Positions 15,001 through 21,209 of a stretch of DNA of 64,000 bases are shown one piece after another. Numbering within the stretch: the first letter of the stretch is position 1; each line of letters opens with the position of its first letter. Origin of the DNA: Mesorhizobium amorphae CCNWGS0123 (GTDB lineage Bacteria; Pseudomonadota; Alphaproteobacteria; Rhizobiales; Rhizobiaceae); the NCBI RefSeq assembly GCF_001686985.1, contig NZ_CP015318.1:5392001-5456000 (forward strand). The letters are read 5' to 3'. The notes beneath the pieces were generated by a model. That model saw only the letters and a program-made list of their open reading frames with translations. It made no database searches and had not been told where the DNA came from. Position numbers and translations under genes: made by a program.

Positions 15001-18000
15001 CGGCCAGCGTCGTGCTCACGCCATGATTGCTGGCGCTGGCCGACAAATTGCCAGTGATGTCGAGTTCGCTGCCGGAACCTATGGACGACTCGGTGTCGTT
15101 GTCGATGACGTCAATCGCCACCGCACCGCCGATACCGACATCGCCGCCTTCCGCACCAGCTTCCGCAGTGGTCGCAGCGGTATGGTCGCCGGTCGCAGTC
15201 ATGGTGATAGCGTCGCCGGCAATGATGGTCGCGTTATCGCGGATCGACGCCGAGGTGGAATTGTCGACGATGGTCAGGGCGACCGAACCACCGATGCCGA
15301 GTTCGCCCGCGGCACCGCTCGCGTCGTCAGGAACCGCATCGGTCTCGACGTTGGTGGTGGAGTTGGCGGTGAGCGACAGATCCGCGCCATTCAGATTGAT
15401 CGAGGCGCTTGCCGCGACGTCGGCGGAAGCCTCGGTGATCACGATATTGATGGCTAGCGAACCTGCCACCTGCGTCTTGGAGCCGTCGCCAGCGCCGGAG
15501 GTCGCCTGGGCGATGAAGCTGTCGCCGGCCGCGATCGTGGCGCTCAATGACACCGCACTCGCCGACAGCGACGAGGCGCCGCCGAGATAGCTGCGCGTCG
15601 TGACGTCGGCGATGCTCAGCACCACCGCAACGCCGATGCCGGTTGCGCCGTTAGCGGAAGAGTTCGTGTTGGTGCCGTCTGCCGTCGCCGTCACGTGGTC
15701 CGTCGATTGCGCGGTCAGCGTGATCGCGCCGCCGGATGTGAGGGTCGAAGCCTGAACGAAGGCTTCGGTCGTCGGCCGATAATCGGACACCGTCACCGCG
15801 CCGGCAAAGGTGATATCGCCGCCGCTGGTCGTCGCCTTGTCGGAGGTATTGCCGGCCTTGTTGGCGTCCTTCAGACGCTCCTCGGATTCGTTGTCACCGC
15901 CTGCACTTTGGTCCGATCCGCCCGCCGTCGACTTGGCAATCGTCGCAATGTTGCTCGTCAGCGTTGCACCGAGCGTGATCGAATTCGGCGTATTGCCGGC
16001 ATTTGCGCCAATCGTCGAGCCGCCCGAGACATTTGCCCTGGTCGTCGCATTGACTTCCGAAACCGCAACGCTGGCGCCCTTTCCGCCGCTACCGCCATCG
16101 GCCTCGGTGGTCATCGTCAAATTGCTGGTCGCAGTCAGCGACACTGCGCCCGAGACACTGAGCACGCTGCCGGCGAGCACTTCGGTGATCGCGTCGCTGA
16201 CCAGGACGGTGACGGAAACCGCCGCATCCTTCTTTTCATCGTTGTCGGAACCGGCATTGGACTCGTCCTTCGCCGTCAGCGTGACGGTTACGGTGCTCGA
16301 CGCCGACAGGCTGGCTGCGGTCACATCGGTGCTGCTGAACTTGACCCGTGCTTCGGGCAAGATCGTCGCGATGACACCCGCAAGCGGCCCAACCTCGGCA
16401 GTCTCGGCTTCGACATTGGCCGTCGCGGTTGCAGTGAATTGAGCCGCGCCCGTCACGATGATTGTGGCGCCCGTCAGGTCGATGATCGCCTCCGGGGTCG
16501 CGAAATACGCGCCACCCGTGATTTCTCCATCGTCCGACGCCGCTGCTGTCAGGGTCACCGAACTGGCATTTATGGTGCTGGAAACGCTGATCTTCTCGGC
16601 GTTGACGTTGACTGCGCCGGCAGTCAGCGTCCCGGAGATCGTCACCTCATCCTTGCCGTCCTGGCCGTTGATTAAGAGCGCGGCCGAACCGAGGTTCACC
16701 GCAGCGATGGTCAAGGTATCCTTTGAAAAGATAGGAATGCCCAGATCGTCGCCGAGATTGATGGTCAGGCTGTTGCTGGGTTTGTTGAAAGTAATCGACT
16801 CGAATGTCGAAATGAAGGAATCCGACGACAGCGTCAGCGTCGCGCCATTGTCGGTCAGAGTCGCTTCATCGTCGGCATTGCTGGTCGTGATGACCCGGTC
16901 CGCAACGACACTGTTGTCGATGATCGGTTCGAGCCCGTCATAGCGGAGCACGACACCGTCACGCGTGATTGTGCCCGACGTCTGCCCAGTGGCTACGTAC
17001 TTCACCGAGGCGAAGGTGCCGCCATCGAGAACCATGCTGTCGAAGCCGGCATCGCCGCCAGCCATGACGCCACTCAATCTTCCGGCCGCGCCAACAAAAA
17101 AGGTGTCCTCGTTGCCAGCGGAACCGATCAGGTTCTCGACCGTAACGAAGGACACCCCAGCAACATGACCCGAACCGTCGCCAGTAAGATGCCAGTCGGT
17201 GTCCTGCGGCGGCCCGACCACGGCGTCGCTGCCGGCGCCGCCACTCAACACAACCCTGCCAGCCAGAGCGGGGTCGATTTCGTGCAGCACAAAGCTGTCG
17301 TCGCCCGCGCCCGCATCAACGGTCAATGAGACCGACGGAACTGCGAACCTGTAGGCAAGCAGATTGTTGAATGTTCCAGCGTCAAGCACCGCCAGATCGT
17401 CATTGGAACCATCTGAGCTTCCGATGCGGATCACCCGCGCCTGCCCGGAACTGTCGGCATAGATGCGCTGGCTGGCCGCTGTATCATCCTCGACCGCACC
17501 AACGCTCTCCAGGCCTATGCTATGGGTCAACGCGCCGGCTTGCGCGGTAATGCTCCCTGACTGGCCGGTGTCGGTCGCGAGCCGCACGGCGTCGAAACTG
17601 CCACCGGTCATGGCCAGCGTGTCGTTGCCGGCACCACCGTCGAAGCGTACGTCGAGCGCCGCGAGGAAGTTTTCGCCGAAGTCGATGGTGAGCTTGTCGT
17701 CGGCAGCGGTGCCGCGCACCACGATATAGTCGACCTGCTGCACGTTGCGCTGGTCGATCAGCGTATCCGTCTTGTTGTCATAGATTTGGATCGCCTGGAT
17801 CAGATTGTCATAGCGCAGCGAATAGTCGGCCCCGGCCAGGTCATTCATGTCGACTGCGAAAGGCAAGACGTCGGCCGACAGCAGATAACGCGCCTCAAGC
17901 GCCTCAAGCGCCAGGTTCGGCAGATCTGATGTCTTGCTGGGCCGTCGGGCTCGCCCCGGTGAGCGCCTCAGGAGCGAACTCGCCAGCCAACGACCAAATA

Positions 18001-18088
18001 CGCCAGGGACTGGCGCCTCTTCTTTGTTGGATAATATAAATCTCTTCTGGAACGATTCAAAAAATGCTGGCCTCGACAAAATGTTCAT
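1..18088 (-). CDS. Giant LEPR-XLL repetitive surface protein (C-terminus outside window)
   Basis: One open frame without a stop runs from an ATG at 18088 to the left edge, at least 6029 codons; I checked the frame near 17.9, 16.0, 10.0, 5.0 and 0.1 kb. Residues 61-73 read LEALEARYLLSAD, a variant of the LEPR-XLL motif found near the N-terminus of very large bacterial surface proteins. The middle (about 16.6 to 8 kb) is at least 30 degenerate repeats of the type GASVAVN...T.A.IG..A.I.AGG, low in charge and rich in Gly, Ala, Thr and Val, as in long beta-solenoid adhesins. The distal part has scattered GG.G.D-type motifs, two EF-hand-like loops (residues 5402-5413 and 5420-5431) and Calx-beta-like units. 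No conventional signal peptide is visible, so type I secretion is inferred, but the C-terminal signal and transporter lie outside. The long plus-strand frames here are antisense shadows. Confidence 0.9.
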   Translation of the reverse strand, partial: MNILSRPAFFESFQKRFILSNKEEAPVPGVFGRWLASSLLRRSPGRARRPSKTSDLPNLALEALEARYLLSADVLPFAVDMNDLAGADYSLRYDNLIQAIQIYDNKTDTLIDQRNVQQVDYIVVRGTAADDKLTIDFGENFLAALDVRFDGGAGNDTLAMTGGSFDAVRLATDTGQSGSITAQAGALTHSIGLESVGAVEDDTAASQRIYADSSGQARVIRIGSSDGSNDDLAVLDAGTFNNLLAYRFAVPSVSLTVDAGAGDDSFVLHEIDPALAGRVVLSGGAGSDAVVGPPQDTDWHLTGDGSGHVAGVSFVTVENLIGSAGNEDTFFVGAAGRLSGVMAGGDAGFDSMVLDGGTFASVKYVATGQTSGTITRDGVVLRYDGLEPIIDNSVVADRVITTSNADDEATLTDNGATLTLSSDSFISTFESITFNKPSNSLTINLGDDLGIPIFSKDTLTIAAVNLGSAALLINGQDGKDEVTISGTLTAGAVNVNAEKISVSSTINASSVTLTAAASDDGEITGGAYFATPEAIIDLTGATIIVTGAAQFTATATANVEAETAEVGPLAGVIATILPEARVKFSSTDVTAASLSASSTVTVTLTAKDESNAGSDNDEKKDAAVSVTVLVSDAITEVLAGSVLSVSGAVSLTATSNLTMTTEADGGSGGKGASVAVSEVNATTRANVSGGSTIGANAGNTPNSITLGATLTSNIATIAKSTAGGSDQSAGGDNESEERLKDANKAGNTSDKATTSGGDITFAGAVTVSDYRPTTEAFVQASTLTSGGAITLTAQSTDHVTATADGTNTNSSANGATGIGVAVVLSIADVTTRSYLGGASSLSASAVSLSATIAAGDSFIAQATSGAGDGSKTQVAGSLAINIVITEASADVAASASINLNGADLSLTANSTTNVETDAVPDDASGAAGELGIGGSVALTIVDNSTSASIRDNATIIAGDAITMTATGDHTAATTAEAGAEGGDVGIGGAVAIDVIDNDTESSIGSGSELDITGNLSASASNHGVSTTLADGDAIGSTAIGAAIALAFVDNRAFSTSNRNLRSNGSINLSAANDGSSKAESIASAAGAEENEDGNSKADDQRDKEVDLANSKSNDGDGVSKSANSSGGSGGGDVSVAAALALNVSSSVAVASINDGRTVIAGEGAGVGELNLQASNNMDATAEADGTAKTSDGGTAVGVAVAINIATMRNEASIGAGSIITADGVKAEAKMKNVGGDVTHRFGAESTSGASGGDIGVAGSFALSFADTDTLGVIGLDHADQPAGGAATVTLTGGNVLLTAINTTVTTTTATSSGAGSGSGSVGVGASIALGIGLNSTFAGVENGETVSGTTGNFTVTATSNDTLTTTAKAGAEGATGIGGAIAVAYVDNDTDAHIGTGGGAAITLTGNLAAQASHTGTVHTLADGEAAGSSVGVGASIALNIGEVTNDALLGRNFQNVGTVTITATSTLDTKAESKASSKGQSTKKSDGTTDSASSDQETTNQTEMAKNQSGGTKTPSQSGGSSLGQADGNSNTQTGKGTQGGNGSGGTNVAATIAVNFLDADNQAQIASNVTISGTGAMKVEAISTTDARALATATSTNTSSDTGVAAAVGLNIVLLDNNAMIGADADLTAGSIEVRAATANGQKNTFQARALSGAVSKNTAVGGSVGVNYLDVNTLASVGDNVDLDANTGNIEIGAVSLNEMQNLAGGAALSTGSGGGGVGIAVTVNIVNDLSTKAETGINLDAEAQGAINVTSHAELLPISENLPVIGSLAVTSFAAGIAGASGGFAVGGSSSVNVIFMETHASVNDNSDLEAGTGIKIESTDLLTVVSGAGGIGLTLNGNAGVGIGLDVQVITRNTSAWMGGGADLDTTAGNIVINADSFDDITSIAATFGGSAGGSAGVAASVGVLYLDTSTQAFVEAGSALNKSHLGAGGDVSVTATGDADVFLLAGAAAFGQSAGIGVSGTVFIHLDDVKAELYGDADVVTGGANGLSVSAISTDEVLVIAAAGAASAQAAVAGSVAVTVLTETTTARIGANSKVSGQTLANDPGVSVFASDETDILTVAGSLAVSAGNAGVGAGVNVSTLTKRTTASIEAGADIDVDGNVTVEATGNEDIGSFSVAAGASSGAGVTLTADVFVLDLKTRAFIGSDPLAPIGGLTDVRARGSVLVQALDETEMDLIVGGVAIGGSAGVGVAAGVAVVDKVTDAFIGAGARVTGEGHGTVAARTGRYEVAYAGSQAMSSFEPQGGNQPTAGSLEAGTPSGLTQFKDLDQEGGDDVQQDPGLTQNRVATAAVDTGFRGVAVSASAKDDVETFAISVGGGGSVGVAVGAAVNVVDTKTKAFIGADAQINQDMAGPGNAGQSVLVAAASDFSHVGVGAGAAFGGSGAGAPGVDVSVIKVDTFATINDGADVAANNDVAVIATSKEKVIVVSAGLAFSGTVSLAGGVSVLSFDTETYARVGANATIVAGGDVAVMAKDDSEVVVVAGAVAIGLSGGGAAGSVAVVTVDKLTEATIGDNASIDASGNGAGIGGVLTGTIVGGGDPSGFGTAEAHGVIVQAESSEEVTNVTVAGAGGLYVGLAGSVTVTLLNSDTKALIGVGADINQGAANYVAHPGTVSGAQGVYVNAANEVRVTSFAGALGAGFIGLAGGIDFGSIKNDTVAAINANAMVRAHGDVSVSAVAIKVLRGFAFSGGIGVGGLGASVSVWSVGEAFSDSYQDNQGGSGNATKDDGSSKTANDEAGEQADDGVEGVTGELSRFGGGANNNTADSRVKAGVEGARDKVDANALTSGALTNKLTAAVTDERGTTASVEGGATVEAGHDIDVNAREQMEVDMLVGSLGAGLVGLGASISVVNVSGQVRAKAGGSLKAGNAIRVESHFGQDVDVTTVALQAGFVGLGASVAVVNDTSRIQAGLLDNTVVNGAASLTVSASSNQTFDVLTTGIQAGAVAVGASYSDVTIGDDDDNTKEVLATIGAGSQIGQTDTAGAITVHADSTIDADSDTFALAAGLGALTFNFAFVDVQPNVEASIGGGANINATGLLTVEAWTLHDATGDIFALSVGALAAGTSLATVNVVPTVAASIGGNSTIHAGGIVMLSSHNYDGETATDRGAKAYAEASGGGLFSGQGSVPTARSNAVANTTIGAGGAFTITGDIDIKSRIRNYAVANSEANSFGAAAVGASVAEAEANGQSNAAMNANIVSVTDIKVEALAVNGALAVAEAAGGGVLGALTINSAVAKASPSSVSASIGNNTSIQSARNVRLKAQAQTEGDAKVVGISIGGIFGAGASDATTHVSPTVASSIGAGAVINATGDILVEASASPIPGTQPTYEILDVDGTANTITVNGHGLVTGDTVEYDAGSGGNVIPGLNWPDPADSAVNRQYSVINVVNAGVTDPNTLYFGSVFNAADIDPDTEIIEFAGGHNFLSGDAVRYYPGPDETVDSFGLTEGNLYYVLVIDGSHIKLVSTFDKAVNPQNYLKNFQPDDVASNSITISGHGFVNGTAVTYEAPDARTFVSRQVDVNSNSLNPDGSLIADSSADNIRFFDDDGNALAHGFAEGEHVVYDVKNASGGTGLAIGGLVDGQAYRVHVVNPSTIQLKRNDAITEQVQFVRNAAGDRIIRTDGLNWADNGFAAGTLFIGGGVVNSGTFTIASVSGSTLILTVANSVTEDTLTRTFDQPIIALNPNKGLSADPALNVGASDTHSLVNAKNLPIGGLEDGKTYYVRGVSGAGDDTFELWNAPSGGSQIVLTPTGLAGPYGNHSLTALAIDISDDVDSEQQLRIDIGDGATSAAPGQFLFGPGEVPLSEIAPQSGDGISSAYAKGSGGGFVGVQINDADIISNPNVSATISATQITTVGDVTVSTSATTNTSSYAVNGTGGFVAIGDADARSFQDITSAATISDNTRIVAGKNFTLASASSAITSASSQSSAGGAVGLADPVTDVRIEYNTTSTIGSNAIVLAGQLAKGTANASVDVTAKSTASGVGFGGDGDAITHVNIGSPDADPDADQADAIVSLAANAVLSARRTSLAARVDNFHVFSGSDGRGAGFYGEGEAESTITARPDAQVRINAGADLTGWEGVDLITRYDNVDTHTKSYARSTGLFGFVDSDAHNDTDASSEIFGAAGALVTAGPRDNNDVVLGHPDYPQEPGSSAEHLALFASTVNGSISQTDNADHSKRSLAAGGSSGSSPDDRPQSINFNSDVLILSGRSPELVIKQLVVGADGEIDVAVEVSVNDTAGGGSATEGEGSTIQSNDIVVNDIVNPGPGDVVFDSNSMTGAGGTWTFRDTLQRVSIRNESDKDIIINNIDVVTDEQPLAWLNPSQSVTLTFNVVREVAPTLIEITDTGGRSDIYINGTIENPIGTTSIVNTDGSVFATNDRGVTGSDGRQSLIRTHILNIRADENIGSTGARVNIDIVDSAGLPLGIGFDTGRVADLTNQIFLGVENRFYTGQLVRYDAVTTTIGGLTDGGYYYIIASPDGQSVKLATTLANALAGTAIDLAPAGALTDLHSLISAETFTADALGNISLDLKALLREAPAGGFYVVEIDRIKAGNTADVLLQASIEQFGDGQSGGLLVKAPALPAGGQTYYNFFRPDAGAIPSLSRGVFATGNTEIASTYDFRGLDPATGLRTLPGLQAGSVVAGGDIIVAAANPAPTATTVNVLGITEIAGNGDIDVLTNGYIALTEKTGDMRVERIRSNASDVLLYSPRRILDARDDNGDPTLIEADVSGRNITMAAGVGLFNPTHFQVAAQVLNPTLLDINSPLGGIGEPGNFLEINVDNRNGVGGLGVLRAFDISADSTLGIFLDEVVGDMHVHTVHTIGDVSLRTVAGSILDSRNNGAGDDLADVMGQSIDLDANGNGSIGAFTNDLEIDSSRGSSDDDVALEAGNNIYLAEAPEVPGGTAGNLRLVLAHTYDGDIRITVRETSVQGENLDLLHSGSARFGEDGATFPTFQPDALRAITHGQIFAEKGSVLLRVGDNVTLDSNSETLAAENIDIYGDVSATDEVIHALVNLDVAFGTVMVLRGRIIANATVAPGNKTIGAPVGSATPTLTADPVTGPTVLTRIFGNTDVDTIQFGDTSGAGGTNTQGSPGYVFLGSKTRAYGSQNLDVNNVDGEDRFRVYYLQDTATRTSPNMQTAAEHTLTLDGVSGTDVYEIYTLGSNNPGQGTAGTDFQRNYVINILDSGRSIDGVDELTIFGYNSSQNGLVGGNKPIDDIFLLRGANYLPHESADRPAYVAMVYGQPKTYADTIEDNEPSNEVARVNYDTALNGRITIEGQGGNDNFYSDDTSAIVSLQGGAGDDSFNIGQIFGTKRTGDPEDGVTPFFGGALLDQDVFPDMVATTRGWLSPGISAPMVAQGGTGNDEFRVYANQAELRLEGDDNNDLFIVRAFAIAAVANQDWNGDGTIDQDDLPAVTLDTNGDGVINFADADSTPDDYTDDVIVLDEFGVAKPIIGLGFSVARAPDIRAGGGEDEVQYNVNAPVSVDGGTGFDKLVILGTEFADDFAITEKGIFGAGLNVRYTTIEVVEVDGLEGDDEFFVQSTAFGVAYRVIGGLGSDTINVAGDVTEDIITRELEGASGAVDHLVTSGDPLYDGVLVDGFDYHVAGPEEGIIRIDETDGFTAVREGGPRNVDSYTVRLAVAPLAGQIVYVTIAAARSPQQEEDGTLINPAPLPNGIGDTIWLSTLDPGAVGTDGEFQHVIMINGVPTIINDRSIVLAFDSTNWDTAQNVYIYAPDDVRAEGDRVVVVQHSVISDTSGVAPAVLAAGYPDGDPFDAADVRNVEVDLRDNDTPGIYVTEVAPGTNTEDRRSLVIEGNATTKLNDELLVQLAKAPEAGDTIVVKLFVNEFSDENIMIYDVDDPNDLDGRMFKGADGYWRITFDSGNWDDAVRVGIEARDDIPREDPHTAAIFFQLDQALTVDADHDYVFPNLRSGPGYVDIDVIDNDSAGAVVLESEGNTLLNGDGSDTDDYTIRLTKAPSTGVRVAVLTDGLADVVSVNGIAVTPGSGYDIIGGLRPTQIFDGNLVFA

Positions 18089-18380
18089 TTTGCCCCCCGA
18101 TATATGACCGCAGATATATGAATGTATGGTAGAACGCTAAGGTACATCCGAAAATTCTTGAACGCAAGACGATGCAAGCAATGCGACATGTCTATATTTG
18201 TGTAAAATTTGTGACAATATAGAATATCAATGTATATTTAGATATATTATGTTATGATGCATGAATGTTAGTTACGTGTTATGCGAATTGTGTTTAGTAA
18301 ATCTGCATAATATCTCGTACTAAAAATTTTTGTGTATAATTTAAGCTGGTATTTCTAAAATAAAGCATGATTCTAGAAGC
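18089..18380. promoter_or_regulatory. AT-rich upstream region of the giant gene
   Basis: Positions 18181-18360 contain 45 G or C out of 180 bases (25%), far below the surrounding coding DNA. No convincing ORF is present. It lies directly upstream of the minus-strand giant gene and so must hold its promoter. AT-rich promoter regions in rhizobia are typical targets of Ros/MucR zinc-finger regulators, which control surface-component genes; that link is inference. I could not assign single -35 and -10 boxes. Confidence 0.5.
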
Positions 18381-18443
18381 ATTAACAGACCCGGCCTTGG
18401 GATTTCAGTACGCGCTTCCGTGACGGCAGCCAAGAAATCTGAA

Positions 18444-18518
18444 GAAGGAACTCGGCCATTCGCCGAAGGTGAGATTGGTGGTAGTGATGTTCGAGGTGCA
18501 CTCGTAAAGCTTCGAGAG
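18444..18518 (-). pseudogene. IS21-type IstB ATPase remnant
   Basis: About 25 codons read LSKLYECTSNITTTN followed by LTFGEWPSSF. This resembles the IstB (IS21 family helper ATPase) segment in which an arginine- or cysteine-rich YER-type stretch precedes TTNL.F.EW. Sequence on both sides no longer matches IstB, and no IstA transposase or terminal repeats are visible. It is an old insertion-sequence scar beside the giant gene's promoter; the match is from memory of the family. Confidence 0.4.
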
Positions 18519-18763
18519 CATGTGTATCAACCGGCCTGCCGATCGCGCTCGACAGCACCGAGAATTTTTTGGCGTCGAGCGAAACATGCACGTCTTCGAC
18601 CCCCGAAGACGGAAATGCAGTGGAAGCCATCAAAGCGTTACAGCTGTCGATCGGCCGACCAACCCGACGTACAGCAGAAACTCCTCATCTTTGAGCGCAG
18701 ACTTTCTGCGTTCTGCTTCCAATGGCCCCAAATCAACCAAATGGCGAGCGACTACCGGAAGAC

Positions 18764-18933
18764 GGGGGTTCGAGTCCAAGAAAAGCCGAAGTGAGTACGC
18801 CAATAAAATTCAACAAAATCAACAAGTTAAAGCAACGGTGGGCCCGGAGGGCGTATTAGAATCGTTGATTTTGTTGAGTTTTTCGTGGGCCAAGATCAGA
18901 AATCTTCCCGTATCGTTCCGCATGGTCCCGTGA
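18764..18933 (+). repeat. ~170 bp imperfect direct repeat, copy A (att-like)
   Basis: The segment begins with GGGGGTTCGAGTCCA, which resembles a tRNA T-arm. After 58 bp of weakly similar DNA comes a ~98 bp block that closely matches copy B at 39991-40160, in the same orientation and with the same internal spacing. A perfect 13 bp inverted repeat (18811-18823 against 18864-18876) lies inside it. Repeats that begin in a tRNA 3' segment are typical of integration sites left by mobile elements, but no integrase is visible nearby. Confidence 0.6.
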
Positions 18934-18944
18934 CGCCATACCGA

Positions 18945-19168
18945 ATGCTCAACATCTTCGCCGACTTCGAAACCGCCCTGTACTTTTCCACCATCACTTT
19001 CTCGACGGTTGGCTATGGCGACATCGTGCCCGCCCATGCGCGGCGTATCCTGACGGCACTCGAGGGCGTGAACGGGTCCCTGCTCATCGGCTGCTAGACC
19101 GCCTACCTGATCGCATCAGGCACCCGCACGAGCCGTTCAAGGCCGGCGAACATTTTCGACAGCAGCAG
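18945..19168 (+). pseudogene. K+ channel pore-domain remnant
   Basis: The reading frame shows the selectivity filter TVGYGDIVP after ALYFSTITFS, the signature of a two-helix K+ channel (Ion_trans_2 family). It is then interrupted by TAG at 19095-19097 where related proteins have GWSTAYL. Homology resumes as TAYLIAS, then shifts frame to HEPFKAGEHF near 19127-19156. The N-terminal helix is missing: the frame starts inside copy A of the direct repeat. It therefore has an N-terminal truncation, a nonsense mutation and a frameshift. Confidence 0.65.
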
Positions 19169-19169
19169 A

Positions 19170-20585
19170 TGCTCCGATTTGCTCCCGATCAATGAACGCG
19201 CGGCAATCTGTCGGTAGGCTCCTTCTCGATGGGTAACCTCAAATTTGCTCAAAGACAGGCGAGAGGAAGACATCTGCTTTCTGCTTCTTTCGACGAATTG
19301 ACTATGTGCTACGGGAACCGCAGACCGGTCAGATCGGGAGGAAAGGCATCAGGGTTGGGAGGACTAAGCATGGGCGAAGATCTATACGGTCATCATGCCG
19401 ACCGCATTCAGGCCGCGATTGCTTCGGACGCGGCGGCGATAAGCCGCAGTCCTGCGGGCGTCCGCAACAGGGACGATTGTTGCACGCAGGACGGAGGAAA
19501 TTCGCCCCCGCCGCGGGCGGTGAACAGGACAGCCGTAGGAGCGTCAGCATAGCGCCGGCCGCAGGACGGGACGCGGGACCGACTGTCCCCGTTCGCGGTG
19601 GTCCGCTTGTGTCAGGATGGAAGCCGATCGGACCGTATCGCGCGATTTCGGTTCTCGATAGTCCGGTGGCCGATCGGCGACGACGCTCTGCCTTTGGCGA
19701 GCCAGGCATTTGCCGCCCAGGATAGGTAGTTAAGATCGGCTCGCTTCGCTAACCGCAGCAGCGAAGCCGGAACTGGCAGCTCGACGAGTGGGGGGAAAGG
19801 CGGTAGCGCTCTCCCGCTAACATCATCGCCATGTAACCATCTGATATTAATATATATTTTTGACGGGAAGGGTTGGAACACCAACCCCCGACAACCTGAT
19901 TCTTCTTAACTGGTTGATAATAGAGACATTTTGTGTCGGGGGTTCAAAACCCCACCGATACCAGTTTCCTCATGGCACGCGGAGCATCGCCCCGCCCCGC
20001 GGCCTGCCGGATTATCTTGCCGCACCTGAGATCGCGGACGGGCGGCTCGCGCCAGACCAGCCAGTAGGCGCCGACGCTACCCACCGCGCGTTCGAACAAG
20101 GGCCCCAGACCCGGGCCAACTATCCACCGCTGGAAGCTTCAGCACATAGCTGGCCGCGGAAACGTCGGCACTGCGGTGAAAGTCGCGCCCGATGCGATCT
20201 CCTCCGCTGGAGGACGAGAATTTGCTCGACCTAAGCGAGGAAGCGCTCGCCATTGCTCGGTCCATCGAACAGGCAAGGTGCGGTAATGCAATCATGGCGC
20301 GGCCCTGCGAGGAAGCGATCGCCCGATCGACGTGGATGTAGCAATGCCCATGGCAGCTCTCCTCCAGCTCTAACCCCGCGACTATAGCCGCAAGGGGGTG
20401 GAGAGCCGTCCACCGCATCAACAGCGGAATGGCGGCTTCTGGCATCCGAACAACGATAGCGGACGTTCAGCCCGTGGAACCAGGTCTGAAGCTGGCCCGA
20501 AGCGGTCAATGGCTCAATCCCCGATTGGAATATCCCGCTGGACCGCGGCCTCGACCGCAGAGTGGAACGACAAGGGAGGGCTGTC
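19170..20585. other. 1.4 kb without a convincing gene
   Basis: Short ORFs occur on both strands but none has a recognisable domain or a good ribosome binding site. A perfect 11 bp inverted repeat (19883-19893 with 19934-19944, TGTCGGGGGTT) is followed by GGTTCAAAACCCCACC and then GATACCA, which looks like the 3' end of a tRNA or a decayed attachment site. A 48-codon ORF from 20192 is possible but unrecognised. Confidence 0.4.
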
Positions 20586-21083
20586 GTGACCGACGAGGTG
20601 ACAATTCGTGAACTCAATGGGCTCGATGAGATGCTCTCGGTCTATCCAGTGTTCCGGCAAAGCAACTCGCATCTGGACGAAGCAGCATTTCGTGAACGAC
20701 TCTCCGCGATGCTCGCTCAGGGCAATTATCGCTGTATCGCGGCCTATATCGGCGATCGAATGGTGGGGCTCTCCGGCTTCTGGACGGGCATTCAGCTCTG
20801 GTGCGGGAAGTACATCGAAGCCGACCATGTGGTGGTCGACACGACGCTACGCAGCCTTGGCACAGGCACCAGGCTGATGGCGTGGATCGAGGCGGAGGGC
20901 GAGCGGACTGGATGCGCTGTCTTCCGTATTGCCATGGTGCTTGGCAAGGAACGGACGCGCCAGTTTTATGTTCGAAACGGCTTCTTTGACGATGGCCTTC
21001 TCATGGTGAAGGCCCTGAGCCGAGGCGCCGCGGAGTTCCCGGAGTATGTATCGCGACCTGGCGAGCCAGGCTTGGGGGTCTAG
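20586..21083 (+). CDS. GNAT-family N-acetyltransferase
   Basis: A 165-residue protein with the GNAT fold pattern. RCIAAYIGDRMVGLSGFW matches beta2-beta3, EADHVVVDTTLRSLGTG gives the acetyl-CoA loop (usually R/Q-x-x-G-x-G/A), and RQFYVRNGFFDDG gives the C-terminal Y..GF motif. It would transfer an acetyl group from acetyl-CoA to an unknown amine. I chose the GTG at 20586 because AAGGGAGG lies 7-8 bases upstream; the upstream in-frame ATG at 20562 has no such site. It stands alone upstream of the flavin oxidoreductase with 126 bp between them. Confidence 0.8.
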   Translation: MTDEVTIRELNGLDEMLSVYPVFRQSNSHLDEAAFRERLSAMLAQGNYRCIAAYIGDRMVGLSGFWTGIQLWCGKYIEADHVVVDTTLRSLGTGTRLMAWIEAEGERTGCAVFRIAMVLGKERTRQFYVRNGFFDDGLLMVKALSRGAAEFPEYVSRPGEPGLGV

Positions 21084-21209
21084 CGGTTCGCAACCATCCT
21101 CTTCGGATGTCCGCTTCTGGTTCATCGGCTGGCAATTTCTGGGCTGTGTGATGAACTACGCGAAGCGGTCGGTGCTCCGCCGGGTATATATGTTCCGGGA
21201 ACGACAGTG

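Noticed and set aside
8100..16600. Possible CRISPR or tandem DNA repeat array
   Set aside because: The periodicity is in protein sequence (solenoid repeats) with diverged DNA; no constant repeat and spacer units exist here or elsewhere in the window.
314..16675. Long plus-strand ORFs (up to 1049 codons) in the first 17 kb
   Set aside because: They are antisense to the giant minus-strand frame, rich in Arg, Asp and Val without domains, and arise from the repetitive high-GC codon pattern of the real gene.
18837..19097. 70-codon ORF as an intact small K+ channel
   Set aside because: Its first 20 codons come from the direct repeat and it ends at a TAG inside the pore-helix region; it cannot form a two-helix channel.
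19229..19552. ORF with HADRIQAAIASDAAA, resembling the start of an AcoR-type regulator
   Set aside because: The similarity is limited to about 15 residues and does not continue in any frame, so no gene was called.
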